From contig JANQJG010000036.1 in the NCBI GenBank assembly GCA_028281785.1, positions 1 through 64,000 on the forward strand: DNA of 64,000 nucleotides, given 5' to 3'. Positions 14,000 to 23,019 of this stretch are shown here, in pieces; within the stretch, counting starts at the first letter, position 1; every line of letters starts with the position of its first letter. The notes beneath the pieces are model-generated. The model saw only the letters and a program-made list of their open reading frames with translations, had not been told where the DNA came from and did no database searches. The DNA comes from Rhodospirillales bacterium (GTDB taxonomy: Bacteria; Pseudomonadota; Alphaproteobacteria; Rhodospirillales; Shumkoniaceae). A program made the position numbers and the translations under genes.

Positions 14000-14404
14000 A
14001 TGATCGGAATGGTGCTCGTGACCCATGGCCGGTTGGCCGAGGAACTTGTGGCCGCGCTGGAACACGTGGTCGGTCCCCAGCGTAATCTTGCGGCCGTGGG
14101 CATTGGGCCGGATGACGACATGGAAGAACGGCGCATGGAAATCATGGAAAACGCCGTTAAAGCCGATGAGGGGGACGGAGTCGTCGTTCTCACCGATATG
14201 TTTGGAGGGACACCCTCCAACCTCGCCATTTCCATTATGGACAAGGCGAATGTCGAGGTGATCGCGGGCGTCAATCTGCCGATGCTGATCAAACTGGCGA
14301 GTGTGCGCGAGAGCGAGGACTTGGCCGACGCGGTCACCAGTGCCCGCGAGGCCGGCCGCAAGTACATCAACATCGCCTCGCAACTGCTGGCGAAGGACAA
14401 GTAG
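14000..14404 (+). CDS. PTS EIIA component, mannose family
   Basis: This 134-residue protein matches the EIIA(Man) fold family. His9 in VTHGRLAEEL is the expected phosphorylation site, and the segment VVLTDMFGGTPSNLA is the conserved active-site loop. No EIIB, EIIC or EIID gene is present in the cluster, so it probably acts as a regulatory phosphate acceptor rather than in sugar uptake. It starts 48 bases after rapZ, with GGTAGCGGAAG upstream, and its TAG overlaps the GTG start of HPr by one base. Often labelled manX or ptsM in relatives. Confidence 0.9.
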   Translation: MIGMVLVTHGRLAEELVAALEHVVGPQRNLAAVGIGPDDDMEERRMEIMENAVKADEGDGVVVLTDMFGGTPSNLAISIMDKANVEVIAGVNLPMLIKLASVRESEDLADAVTSAREAGRKYINIASQLLAKDK

Positions 14405-14706
14405 TGGGCGACAGACGGGCTTCGCGTTCCACGGCCAAGGCGATCATTGCGCGACCCGCGATGATCTGCAACGAAAGGGGGCTCCACGCCAGGGCCGCCA
14501 GTAAGTTCGTGAAGCTGGTTGGGCAATTCGATGCCGACATCACGGTCACCAAGGGGTCGCAGACGGTCTCCGGACAGTCGATACTGGGACTGATGATGCT
14601 TGCCGCCGGTCCCGGCTGCGAGATCGAAATCAGCGCCACGGGGCCGCAGGCCGAGGAGGCCGTGAGCGCCCTTTGCGGCTTGGTGGACGCCAAGTTCGAA
14701 GAGTAG
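14404..14706 (+). CDS. ptsH: phosphocarrier protein HPr
   Basis: This 100-residue HPr has an N-terminal extension of about 15 residues before the core. His28 in NERGLHARAAS is the EI-dependent phosphorylation site. Ser59 in SGQSILGLMML corresponds to the Ser46 target of HprK in Gram-positive HPr, so both control points are retained. The start is GTG, overlapping the TAG of the EIIA gene by one base, which implies coupling. It passes phosphate from EI (next gene) to EIIA. Confidence 0.93.
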   Translation: MGDRRASRSTAKAIIARPAMICNERGLHARAASKFVKLVGQFDADITVTKGSQTVSGQSILGLMMLAAGPGCEIEISATGPQAEEAVSALCGLVDAKFEE

Positions 14707-14732
14707 CGGCAATCGGGCAGACCGAGAGAGGC

Positions 14733-16496
14733 ATGGCCGTAAAATCGGTCAAGGAGAAGCATTTTATTGGCCTGGGCGTTTCCCCGGGAATTGGGATCGG
14801 TACGGCTCACGTCCGAGACCGGGGCAGCGTGTCGGTGCGCGAATACCGCGTGCCCAGCCGTCTTCTGAAAGCCGAGCTTGATCGCTTCAAGGCGGCCATT
14901 CGTCGAACGCGGCGACAGTTCATGGCGCTTCGCAAAAAGGCGCTGGACTCCCCCGATACGGCCGATGACGATTTGGTGCTGCTGCTCGATGCCTATCTGC
15001 AAATGCTCGAGGAGTCGCGCTTGGTGCGCGGCGCTGAACACCGCATCCGCGACGGTCACATCAACGCGGAAGCAGCCGTCCAGGCGGAAGTCGACGAAAT
15101 CGCCGCCGGTTTTGCCGCCCTCGAAGATGCCTATATCGCGGCCCGAATTGCCGATATCCGCGAGGTTGCCGATCGGTTGTTGCGGAATCTCACGCGCACC
15201 CGCGAGACATCCCTTTCGCGCCTGCCCAAATGGTCGGTCGTCGTGGCCGACGAGTTGAGCCCCGCCGACACGGCACGGCTCAGCCCGCAGCGCGTCGCGG
15301 GCATCGCGGCGATGAGCGGCGGAGCCGAGGGACACACCAAAATCATGGCGCGCGCGCTCTCGCTGCCCGCCGTGCTTGGCGCCCCAGGACTATTGGAAGG
15401 CGTCCGGTCGGGCGATACGGTCGTCGTCGACGGAGACGCTGGGCACGTCATCGTCAATCCGACGTCTGGAACCCTCACCCGGTACACCAAGCGACGTGAA
15501 GAGCGCTTGCGGGAAAAACGCGTACTCTCCAAGCTCCGGCGGCAGCCCGCGGTTACCCGGGACCGCGTGGAGGTCAAGCTCATGGCCAATGTGGAGCTGC
15601 CCCTGGAAATGGCGCAGGTCAGGCAATCCGGCGCCGAGGGCATCGGGCTGCTTCGGACCGAGTTCGTCTTCATGAACCGAAACGGAATGCCAGAGGAGAA
15701 CGAGCAGTATCGCGTGTTGAGCGAAATGGTGTCGGGCATGAACGGCCGTCCCGTCACCATACGAACTCTGGACGTGGGCGGCGACAAAATCTCCGACGCG
15801 CTGATCGGAGACTTCGGTGAAAGCGTGTCCTCGCCTTTGGGTCTCCGGGGCATCCGGCTCTCGCTGTCCCGGGCGGAGATCCTCGAGACTCAGTTCCGCG
15901 CGATCTTGAGAGCGGCCAATCACGGCCCGGTCCGAATCCTGCTGCCCATGGTGACCACCGTCTCGGAGGTTCGCCGGGCCCGGGAGGCTTTGTCGCGCGC
16001 CGCGCGAAGCCTGGAAAGGCAGGGCGTCACGATTCCCCACCCCCTGCCTCCCTGCGGGATCATGATCGAGGTTCCGGCAGCCGCCCTCGCGGCCGATGGC
16101 TTGGCACGGGTCAGCGACTTTTTCGCTATCGGCTCCAACGACCTGACCATGTACACCTTGGCCACGGATCGCAGCGACCAACAGGTCGCGCAATACTTCG
16201 ATTCCTTGCATCCGGCCGTGCTGCGCCTGATGCAGTTCGCCGCCGAGGCCGGGCTGCGTGCCCGGATCCCCATCAGCATCTGCGGCGAAATGGCCGGGGA
16301 TCCGCGATACACCGCGCTGCTCCTCGGGCTCGGCTTTCGCGAGCTCTCGATGACCTCGGCCAGCATCCCGCGCGTCAAGCATCGCATTCGCGCGCTTGAC
16401 TTGAGCGCCGCCAATCAACGCGCGCGGCTGATCATGGATCAGGTCGACGGCGGCCGCATCGCCACCCTTCTGGACGACTTCAACGCCCTGGCCTGA
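14733..16496 (+). CDS. ptsP: PTS enzyme I (PEP-protein phosphotransferase)
   Basis: This 587-residue enzyme I starts the phosphorelay with PEP. The phosphohistidine is His201 in GGAEGHTKIMAR; the family more often reads GGxTSHxAIxAR, so the flanking residues vary. The PEP-binding barrel has IGLLRTEFVFMNR, IRTLDVGGDK and the catalytic Cys in ICGEMAGDP. There is no N-terminal GAF domain, which separates it from the nitrogen-type EI. I start at ATG 14733 (MAVKSVKEKHF). It is 26 bases after HPr and is the last gene of the hprK-rapZ-EIIA-HPr-EI series. Confidence 0.93.
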   Translation: MAVKSVKEKHFIGLGVSPGIGIGTAHVRDRGSVSVREYRVPSRLLKAELDRFKAAIRRTRRQFMALRKKALDSPDTADDDLVLLLDAYLQMLEESRLVRGAEHRIRDGHINAEAAVQAEVDEIAAGFAALEDAYIAARIADIREVADRLLRNLTRTRETSLSRLPKWSVVVADELSPADTARLSPQRVAGIAAMSGGAEGHTKIMARALSLPAVLGAPGLLEGVRSGDTVVVDGDAGHVIVNPTSGTLTRYTKRREERLREKRVLSKLRRQPAVTRDRVEVKLMANVELPLEMAQVRQSGAEGIGLLRTEFVFMNRNGMPEENEQYRVLSEMVSGMNGRPVTIRTLDVGGDKISDALIGDFGESVSSPLGLRGIRLSLSRAEILETQFRAILRAANHGPVRILLPMVTTVSEVRRAREALSRAARSLERQGVTIPHPLPPCGIMIEVPAAALAADGLARVSDFFAIGSNDLTMYTLATDRSDQQVAQYFDSLHPAVLRLMQFAAEAGLRARIPISICGEMAGDPRYTALLLGLGFRELSMTSASIPRVKHRIRALDLSAANQRARLIMDQVDGGRIATLLDDFNALA

Positions 16497-16520
16497 GGAA
16501 AGCTTGCAGGGGCGCGGACA

Positions 16521-16562
16521 TTCGACCCTTGCGGGGTCGAAGTGTGGCTGTTAAGACCCCGC
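16521..16562 (+). promoter_or_regulatory. two mutually exclusive hairpins in the ahcY leader
   Basis: TTCGACCC (16521-16528) pairs perfectly with GGGTCGAA (16534-16541). The middle segment GCGGGGTC (16531-16538) can instead pair perfectly with GACCCCGC (16555-16562). The two 8-bp stems share bases and so cannot form together. The region lies 42-83 bases upstream of the ahcY start. It could be an attenuator-like or pseudoknot structure, or a terminator of the PTS operon, although no T-run follows. I could not match it to the SAH riboswitch consensus I know. Confidence 0.4.
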
Positions 16563-16603
16563 GACTCCCGTAGCGATCAGTCTCGAGGAAAGCGAGAATA
16601 GGC

Positions 16604-17893
16604 ATGTCAGACGATTACAAAGTCGCCGATATCGGCTTGGCCGAGTGGGGCCGCAAGGAAATCGACATCGCCGAGACCGAGATGCCGGGACTTATGGCGT
16701 TGCGCGAGGAGTATGCCGGGCAGAAACCCCTTCGCGGGGCACGCGTCGCCGGCTGCATCCACATGACGATCCAGACCGCCGTTCTGATCGAGACCCTGGT
16801 CGAACTCGGCGCGGAGATCCGCTGGAGCTCCTGCAATATCTTTTCCACCCAGGACCATGCCGCCGCGGCCATCGCAGCCCGGGGCCTGCCGGTTTTCGCC
16901 TGGAAGGGTGAAAGCGAGGAAGAATACTGGTGGTGCGTGGAGCAGACGATCCTGGGCCCCAACGACTGGCGGCCCAACATGCTGCTCGACGACGGGGGCG
17001 ACCTGACCCAGGTGATGCACGAGAAGTATCCGGACCTTTTGGCCGAGGTCCGCGGCCTCTCCGAGGAGACGACCACGGGCGTCCACCGCCTCTACGAAAT
17101 GGAGAAGCAGGGAACCCTGAAGATCCCGGCGATCAACGTCAATGACTCGGTGACCAAATCGAAGTTCGACAACCTGTATGGCTGCCGCGAAAGCCTGGTC
17201 GACGGCATCAAGCGCGGTACTGACGTGATGCTGGCCGGCAAGGTCGCCGTCGTTTGCGGCTATGGCGATGTGGGCAAGGGCTCCGCCGACTCGCTGCGCG
17301 GACAGGGCGCGCGGGTGATGGTCAGTGAGATCGACCCGATCTGCGCCCTTCAGGCGGCCATGGAAGGCTATCAGGTGGTGACCATGGAGGAGGCGGCGCC
17401 CATCGGCGACGTTTTCGTCACAGCCACCGGCAACAAGGATGTGATCACCCTCGATCATATGCGGCAGATGAAGGACCGGGCCATCGTCTGCAATATCGGC
17501 CACTTTGACGCCGAGATTCAGGTGTCCGCGCTGCGCAATTTGAAATGGCACAACGTCAAGCCGCAGGTGGACGAGATCGAGTTCCCCGACGGCAAGCGCC
17601 TGATCCTCCTGGCCGAAGGCCGGCTGGTGAATCTTGGTTGCGCGACGGGCCATCCGAGCTTCGTGATGAGCGCGTCCTTCACCAACCAGGTTCTCGCCCA
17701 GATCGAGCTCTGGACCAACACCGACAAATACGAGAACAAGGTTTACGTCCTGCCCAAGCATCTCGACGAAAGGGTGGCCCGCCTCCACCTCCGGAAGCTG
17801 GGCGCGTCGCTCACCAAGCTCAGCGATGAACAGGCGCAATACATCGGCGTGTCGGTGAACGGCCCGTACAAGCCCGACTACTACCGGTATTGA
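16604..17893 (+). CDS. ahcY: adenosylhomocysteinase
   Basis: This 429-residue cytosolic NAD-dependent enzyme splits S-adenosylhomocysteine into homocysteine and adenosine, relieving product inhibition of methyltransferases. Conserved substrate residues appear in [15 protein letters not shown] and [15 protein letters not shown]. The NAD site is [20 protein letters not shown], and the C-terminus ends with the family's PYKPDYYRY. It lacks the roughly 35-residue insert seen in some bacterial homologues, since it is only 429 residues long. It is preceded by a structured leader and followed by a PAS kinase gene on the same strand. Confidence 0.97.
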   Translation: MSDDYKVADIGLAEWGRKEIDIAETEMPGLMALREEYAGQKPLRGARVAGCIHMTIQTAVLIETLVELGAEIRWSSCNIFSTQDHAAAAIAARGLPVFAWKGESEEEYWWCVEQTILGPNDWRPNMLLDDGGDLTQVMHEKYPDLLAEVRGLSEETTTGVHRLYEMEKQGTLKIPAINVNDSVTKSKFDNLYGCRESLVDGIKRGTDVMLAGKVAVVCGYGDVGKGSADSLRGQGARVMVSEIDPICALQAAMEGYQVVTMEEAAPIGDVFVTATGNKDVITLDHMRQMKDRAIVCNIGHFDAEIQVSALRNLKWHNVKPQVDEIEFPDGKRLILLAEGRLVNLGCATGHPSFVMSASFTNQVLAQIELWTNTDKYENKVYVLPKHLDERVARLHLRKLGASLTKLSDEQAQYIGVSVNGPYKPDYYRY

Positions 17894-18042
17894 TCCTGGC
17901 GATACTGATCCTGGGCGGCCGGGGCTGAGCCGGAAGGGCCTTGGTCAGAATGATTCCATTTGGTCCAGCAGTGCTCTAGGATACGATGAAACGAAATCGG
18001 AGGCTTCTTTAAGCCGGGCATCGCCTGGCCTTCTGGGCAAAC

Positions 18043-20334
18043 ATGACGTCGCTGGCCGCTTTCCTCCTCGGCATTCTTCTGACCATGGCGGCCCTCGTGC
18101 CGCTTTTTGTTTCGTTCCGACGAAGACTGAAGCAAACGGAAAGGCGCTGGCGGTTCGCCGAGAACGCGGCCGAGGCGGGGCGGGAAATCCTGGCGGCCAC
18201 GCCGGAGGGGATGTTCCTCTGGGACGCCCGCAGCGGCAACACCTGCTGCTCGGCAAGACTGGCCGTTCTTCTCAGCCTGCCCAACGGTATCGAGAGCAGC
18301 TATGCCGATCTTGTCGGGCGCTTCGACGAAGCCAGCGCGGCCCGGCTCGACGACGGTGTCGAGAAGCTGCGGCGCGACGGAACGGGTTTTTCCTTGACGC
18401 TCGATTCGATTGAAAACAACCGCACCGTTCAAGCCGTCGGCACCCGTGCCGAGACCCCCGACGGCAGAGCCCTGGCAGACCTGATCTGGATCCGCGAGCT
18501 GGGCGATGACCAGGACGAGGCGGAGATATCGAGGGCTGACCTGATCGACCGGGCTTGGCGGGAAATCATGGACAGCCTGCCCTTGCCAATCTGGTGTCGG
18601 GACTCCGGTTTTCATCTGACCTTCACCAACCGGGCTGCTGAAAAGCTGAACTTCTCCAGCTCGGCCGCGCTGCTGGCGGAGCGGGCCGCGGCCTATGGGC
18701 GACCGGTGACGGAACGCCGGGGTTGGCTGCGGGGCCGCGCCCAGCGACTTGTCGAGATCACGGAAACGCCGCTCGACGGCGGCGGCACCGTCGGTTGCGC
18801 GCGCGAGATCCCTGGCCGACCGGCCATGGCTTCCCGAGACACCGGACGAGAGGAGTTGGCGCGGATTCTCGAAGCCGCGCCGCTTGCGATTTCCGCGTTC
18901 GACGCGGAAGCACGGCTTCGATTTCACAACTCCGCCTATGCCGAGCTGTGGCACCTCGATCCGGAATGGCTGGCCACGCGCCCCAAGCTCGGAGAGATCC
19001 TAGACCGCCTTCGCGAGCTTAGGCGTCTCCCCGAGGTCGCCGACTATCGTGCCTTCAGGGATGAACAGCTGGCCCAGATCGAGTCCCTTCCGGCCCCCGA
19101 CCGGACCCTGCTTCACCTTCCCGACGGCACCAGCCTGGATTCGGTCGTCAGCCCCCATCCGGAGGGCGGTCTGATCCTGGTCCAGGAGGATGTCACCGCG
19201 CGTCTGAGCCTGGAACGATCGGTCAACGAATTGAGCGCCGTGCAGCGGGAGACCCTGGACAATCTTCACGAAGGAATCAGCGTTTTCGGGAGTGACGGGC
19301 GACTCAAGCTCGGCAATCCGGCGTTCCTTCGCCTCTGGAGCTTGGCCCCGGAGGATGTCTCCGACGGCATTCACGTCACCGACTTCCTGGAGCGGGTTCA
19401 GCCCCTGCTGGCCGAGATTCAGGATTGGCCAGCCTACAAGGAACGCATTGTTTCGTCCCTGATGGCGAGACGCTTCCGACACGGGCGGCTGGCAAGGTCG
19501 GACGGGAGCGTTCTGGACTATGCGCAGGTTCCGCTTCCCGATGGCGGCACCTTGATCAGCTATCTGGACGTCAGCGACAGCGCCCGGGTGGAGGAGGCTC
19601 TGCGCCTTCGCGCCGAGGCGCTGGATGAGGCAAACCGGCTGAAATCCCGTTTCATCGCCAACGTCTCGCAAGAGGTGCGCAACCCCGTTACCAGCCTGAC
19701 CGGCTTCGCCGAGACCCTGAGCGCCGAATCTTTCGGAACGCTGAACGCCCGCCAGAAGGATTGCGTGAAAGGCATTCTGGAAACCTCCCGACACCTGACG
19801 ACGATCGTCGACGGCATCCTCGATCTGACCAGCATCGAAGCCGGCATGATGACGTTGCAGTTGGACAGCGTGGACCTTTATGACCTTCTCCTCGGTCAGA
19901 CGGGGCTGATCCGCGAACGGGCCCGCCGCAAAGGGCTGCAGGTGGATTTCGATTGCTCCTCCGACATCGGCTGGATCGTGGCCGATGAAAAGAGACTCAA
20001 GCAGATCCTTTTCAATCTTCTCAGCAACGCCTTGCGGTTCACCCCCCGGGGCGGCCGAATCCGCCTTGACGCCAAGCGGCAGGACGGTGAAGCGATCATT
20101 CGCGTCATCGATACCGGCGTCGGTGTCGCCCCCTCGGACCTCGAAACCACGACGAGCCGAGCCGCAACCGATTCGTCGACCGGGGTCGATCTGGAGTGGG
20201 CGGGTCTGGGTCTCGGCCTGGTGTCGAGGTTCGTCGAACTTCATGGCGGCCGGCTGGAGGTCGCGTCGACGCCGGGTCAGGGAACCACGGTCACCTGCTA
20301 TCTGCCGACCGGCGACGTTCCCGCGGCCGTCTGA
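18043..20334 (+). CDS. PAS sensor kinase with Gln in place of the catalytic His (DivL-like)
   Basis: This 763-residue protein has one N-terminal membrane segment (residues 1-24), several PAS-like segments (about 35-510), a HisKA-like dimerisation helix and an HATPase domain. In the helix, the position normally held by the phosphorylated His is Gln543 (NVSQEVRNP; codon CAA at 19669-19671). The ATPase keeps its N box (KQILFNLLSNALRF), the DTGVGV motif and GLGLGLVSRFVELHGG. Architecture and length resemble Caulobacter DivL (769 residues, Tyr at that site), a cell-cycle regulator. Function as a signalling scaffold or pseudokinase is inferred. It is followed by the minus-strand ferredoxin reductase gene, so it is the last gene of its direction here. 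Confidence 0.85.
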   Translation: MTSLAAFLLGILLTMAALVPLFVSFRRRLKQTERRWRFAENAAEAGREILAATPEGMFLWDARSGNTCCSARLAVLLSLPNGIESSYADLVGRFDEASAARLDDGVEKLRRDGTGFSLTLDSIENNRTVQAVGTRAETPDGRALADLIWIRELGDDQDEAEISRADLIDRAWREIMDSLPLPIWCRDSGFHLTFTNRAAEKLNFSSSAALLAERAAAYGRPVTERRGWLRGRAQRLVEITETPLDGGGTVGCAREIPGRPAMASRDTGREELARILEAAPLAISAFDAEARLRFHNSAYAELWHLDPEWLATRPKLGEILDRLRELRRLPEVADYRAFRDEQLAQIESLPAPDRTLLHLPDGTSLDSVVSPHPEGGLILVQEDVTARLSLERSVNELSAVQRETLDNLHEGISVFGSDGRLKLGNPAFLRLWSLAPEDVSDGIHVTDFLERVQPLLAEIQDWPAYKERIVSSLMARRFRHGRLARSDGSVLDYAQVPLPDGGTLISYLDVSDSARVEEALRLRAEALDEANRLKSRFIANVSQEVRNPVTSLTGFAETLSAESFGTLNARQKDCVKGILETSRHLTTIVDGILDLTSIEAGMMTLQLDSVDLYDLLLGQTGLIRERARRKGLQVDFDCSSDIGWIVADEKRLKQILFNLLSNALRFTPRGGRIRLDAKRQDGEAIIRVIDTGVGVAPSDLETTTSRAATDSSTGVDLEWAGLGLGLVSRFVELHGGRLEVASTPGQGTTVTCYLPTGDVPAAV

Positions 20335-20344
20335 GACGCGCGGA

Positions 20345-21364
20345 TCACGCGCTAGGGATCCCCTTGGTCGTGGAATACTCGAAGTGGAGCGCCTCGCCCG
20401 GAAAAACGATGGGATGGGCGGCGTGGGCCGCGGCCGCCGCTTCGGCGAATCCGGTCAGGATCAGCTTGAGCTTGCCGGGATAGGTGACGATATCGCCGAT
20501 CGCGAAAAGTCCCCGCCGGCCAGTGCAGAAGGTGGCCGGGTCGACCGCGATATGATTCCGCTCGAGATCGAGGCCCCAGTCGGCGATCGGCCCTAGCTTC
20601 TGGGAAAGGCCGAAGAAAGGCAGGAGCACGTCGGCCGGAAGCCGCCTCGTCTGCCCGTCGAGATCCTTGACGATCACCGCGCCGAGCACGTTCCCGTCGC
20701 CTTCGATCGCCGCGAGCTGGTAGGGCACGACCAGTTCGATCACGCCTTCCTCCGCCAGGCTTTGCAGCTTGGCCGCGCTGTCCGGCACGGCGCGAAACTT
20801 GGCGCGCCGATGAACGACGGCCAATGAAGACGCCAACTCGGCCAGGGACAGGGCCCAATCGACCGCCGAGTCGCCCCCGCCGGCGATGATCACCCTTTTG
20901 TCCCGGAAGTCCTCGCGGCGTTTGACGAGGTACTGAACGCCGCGCCCCTCGAAACGCTCGATGCCGGCCAACGGCGGACGGTTGGGGCCGAAGGCGCCGA
21001 CTCCCCCGGCGATGACCACGACGGCGGCATCGATCCGCGTTCCCTTGGCTGTTTCCAAATGCCAGCGGCCATCCGCGCCATCGGTCACGGCGGTGACCTG
21101 CTGGTCGAGATGGTAGACGGGCTCGAAGGGCGCCGCCTGATTCTGAAGCTGATCCACCAAGTCCTGCGCGAGGATCTTCGGATATCCCGGAATGTCATAG
21201 ATCGGCTTCTCGGGATAGAGGGCCGAGCATTGCCCCCCGATCACTTCCAGCGCGTCGACGACGTGGCAGCGCATGCGCAACATGCCGCATTCGAAAATGG
21301 CGAAAAGGCCGACCGGACCGGCGCCAATGATCGCCACGTCGGTCTGGTGAACGTGATTGGACAT
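20345..21364 (-). CDS. thioredoxin-reductase-like ferredoxin--NADP reductase
   Basis: This 339-residue FAD flavoprotein has the FAD motif IIGAGPVGLFAIFECG at the N-terminus, the GGQCSALYPEKPIYDIPGYP segment, and an NADPH motif IAGGGDSAVDWALSL. The CxxC redox pair of true thioredoxin reductase is missing, which identifies the ferredoxin-NADP reductase type (YumC-like). It would exchange electrons between NADPH and ferredoxin, possibly supporting Fe-S assembly or nitrogenase-type reactions. CGGAGAT precedes ATG 21364. It is the only minus-strand gene between 10 and 30 kb, convergent with the upstream kinase gene (10-base gap) and divergent from tsaE. Confidence 0.92.
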   Translation of the reverse strand: MSNHVHQTDVAIIGAGPVGLFAIFECGMLRMRCHVVDALEVIGGQCSALYPEKPIYDIPGYPKILAQDLVDQLQNQAAPFEPVYHLDQQVTAVTDGADGRWHLETAKGTRIDAAVVVIAGGVGAFGPNRPPLAGIERFEGRGVQYLVKRREDFRDKRVIIAGGGDSAVDWALSLAELASSLAVVHRRAKFRAVPDSAAKLQSLAEEGVIELVVPYQLAAIEGDGNVLGAVIVKDLDGQTRRLPADVLLPFFGLSQKLGPIADWGLDLERNHIAVDPATFCTGRRGLFAIGDIVTYPGKLKLILTGFAEAAAAAHAAHPIVFPGEALHFEYSTTKGIPSA

Positions 21365-21503
21365 GGAATCTCCGGAATCAAACGGCTAAAACAGCCGCGT
21401 CGTCTTGAGACCGCCCCTAACATGGCCGCCGGCTTTTCTCCGATCAAGCCCGGCGGACACAAACGGTCCCAGGCGCGACGTCGAGACGAAACGGCCGGTA
21501 GAA

Positions 21504-21992
21504 ATGCCCGAGGTCGATCTCGCGACAACCCACGTTTCGGTGGAACTGCGCAACGAGTCCGCCACCGCCGCGCTTGCTGCCCGCCTTGCCCGGGTGGCCC
21601 GCCCCGGAGATGTCCTGGCGTTGTTCGGCGATCTCGGCACGGGCAAAACCGTTTTCGCCCGCGCCTTCATCCGCGCCCGCGGCGACAGGACCGACGAGGT
21701 CCCTAGCCCCACCTTCACCCTTGTCCAGGCCTACGAGCTGAAAGAAGGAACGGTCTACCATTTCGACCTCTACCGCCTCTCGGCCTCGGAGGAAGCGTTG
21801 GAACTCGATATCGAAGACGCGTTCGCGGAGGGGATCAGCCTGATCGAATGGCCGGAGCGGCTGGGCAGGCTGCTACCGCGTCGGCGCCTCGACCTGCACT
21901 TGGCCCATGGCGACGATCCCGACCTCCGGCTTGCGACGCTGTCTGGGACGGGAGATTGGCCGTCTCGGCTGGAGGAGGCCGGCCTTGCCTGA
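21504..21992 (+). CDS. tsaE: tRNA threonylcarbamoyladenosine biosynthesis ATPase TsaE
   Basis: This 162-residue P-loop protein works with TsaB and TsaD to make t6A37 in ANN-decoding tRNAs. The P-loop is GDLGTGKTVFAR, followed by SPTFTLVQAY and YHFDLYRL, all family signatures. The start is ATG 21504 (MPEVDLATTHV); earlier in-frame starts lie in the divergent promoter region. Its TGA overlaps the TTG start of amgK, so they are coupled. Confidence 0.95.
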   Translation: MPEVDLATTHVSVELRNESATAALAARLARVARPGDVLALFGDLGTGKTVFARAFIRARGDRTDEVPSPTFTLVQAYELKEGTVYHFDLYRLSASEEALELDIEDAFAEGISLIEWPERLGRLLPRRRLDLHLAHGDDPDLRLATLSGTGDWPSRLEEAGLA

Positions 21993-23019
21993 CAGCACGA
22001 CCAGCTCCACGCGCGAGGCCCGGATCGAGGCGTTCCTGAGGACGGCCGGCTGGGGTGACGCAAAACGGGGGCCCCTGGCCGGCGACGCCTCCTTCCGCCG
22101 CTACGAACGGCTGACGGAGGGGGAGCGGCGCGCCGTCCTCATGGACGCGCCGCCGCCTCAAGAGGATGTAAGCCCCTTCGTCAGCCTGGCCCGCCATCTC
22201 GGCGCGCTAGGATTCAGCGCACCGCAAATCCATGCGGAGGACCCGGCGGCGGGGCTTCTGCTCATCGAGGATCTGGGCGATCAGACCTTCGCCAGCCTGC
22301 TCAACGGGGGCGCCGTCCCTGAACCGCTCTATGCGCTTGCCGTGGAAGTGCTGGTCGCGCTCCACGAAATGCCTTCGGACTCCGTCATTCCGCCCGGTCT
22401 GCCGCCCTACGACGTCTCTGCGCTGTTGGACGAAGCGTTTCTTCTGACCGACTGGTTCATGCCGGCGGCTCTGGGCGACCCGACGCCGAAGCCGGTTCGC
22501 GCGGCCTATGAGGAAGCTTGGCGAAGCGTTCTGGCACCCCTTGAAGCCCAGCCCAGAACCCTCGTGCTCCGCGATTTCTTTCCCGACAATCTGATGTGGC
22601 TGGAGGGACGCGAAGGCATCCGCCGTTGCGGCCTGCTCGACTTCCAGGACGCGCTGGCCGGGCCGACGGCCTATGACCTCGTCTCGCTGCTCGAGGACGC
22701 CCGACGTGACGTCGATCCAGCGCTCTCGAAGGCCATGAGAGAGCGTTATCTCGCGGCCTTCCCCGATCTTCCCCGCACCCCCTTCGAGACAGCCTTCACT
22801 GTTCTCGGCGCGCAGCGGCACGCCAAGGTCATCGGCATCTTCACGCGATTGCGGGTGCGTGACGGCAAATCGAACTATTTGGGCCATATTCCGCGCGTTT
22901 GGCGTCTGTTCGAGCGCGCACTCGCGCATCCGGCTCTATCACCGGTCGCCGAATGGATCAACGCGCATATCCCCCCGGAAAAGAGGACATCGCCCCCATG
23001 CCCGACGACGCCGACGTGA
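21985..23019 (+). CDS. amgK: anomeric MurNAc/GlcNAc kinase, AmgK-like phosphotransferase
   Basis: This 344-residue aminoglycoside-phosphotransferase-fold kinase carries the catalytic loop LRDFFPDNLMWL and the metal-binding GLLDFQDALAGP. It is followed immediately by a MurU-like nucleotidyltransferase, the pairing that defines the AmgK-MurU peptidoglycan recycling route: AmgK phosphorylates the anomeric carbon of MurNAc, giving fosfomycin-insensitive UDP-MurNAc synthesis. I choose TTG 21985, overlapping the tsaE stop, because GGAGGAGG sits 7-10 bases upstream; the frame's ATG at 21907 lies within tsaE. The substrate is inferred from context, not proven. It is not a resistance gene. Confidence 0.88.
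   Translation: MPDSTTSSTREARIEAFLRTAGWGDAKRGPLAGDASFRRYERLTEGERRAVLMDAPPPQEDVSPFVSLARHLGALGFSAPQIHAEDPAAGLLLIEDLGDQTFASLLNGGAVPEPLYALAVEVLVALHEMPSDSVIPPGLPPYDVSALLDEAFLLTDWFMPAALGDPTPKPVRAAYEEAWRSVLAPLEAQPRTLVLRDFFPDNLMWLEGREGIRRCGLLDFQDALAGPTAYDLVSLLEDARRDVDPALSKAMRERYLAAFPDLPRTPFETAFTVLGAQRHAKVIGIFTRLRVRDGKSNYLGHIPRVWRLFERALAHPALSPVAEWINAHIPPEKRTSPPCPTTPT

Noticed and set aside
16497-16603. SAH or SAM riboswitch before ahcY
   Set aside because: The leader has competing stems but not the consensus segments of those riboswitches that I know, so I report only the structure.
21985-23019. Aminoglycoside resistance gene
   Set aside because: The kinase fold is shared, but the adjacent MurU-like gene and chromosomal context point to cell-wall sugar recycling.
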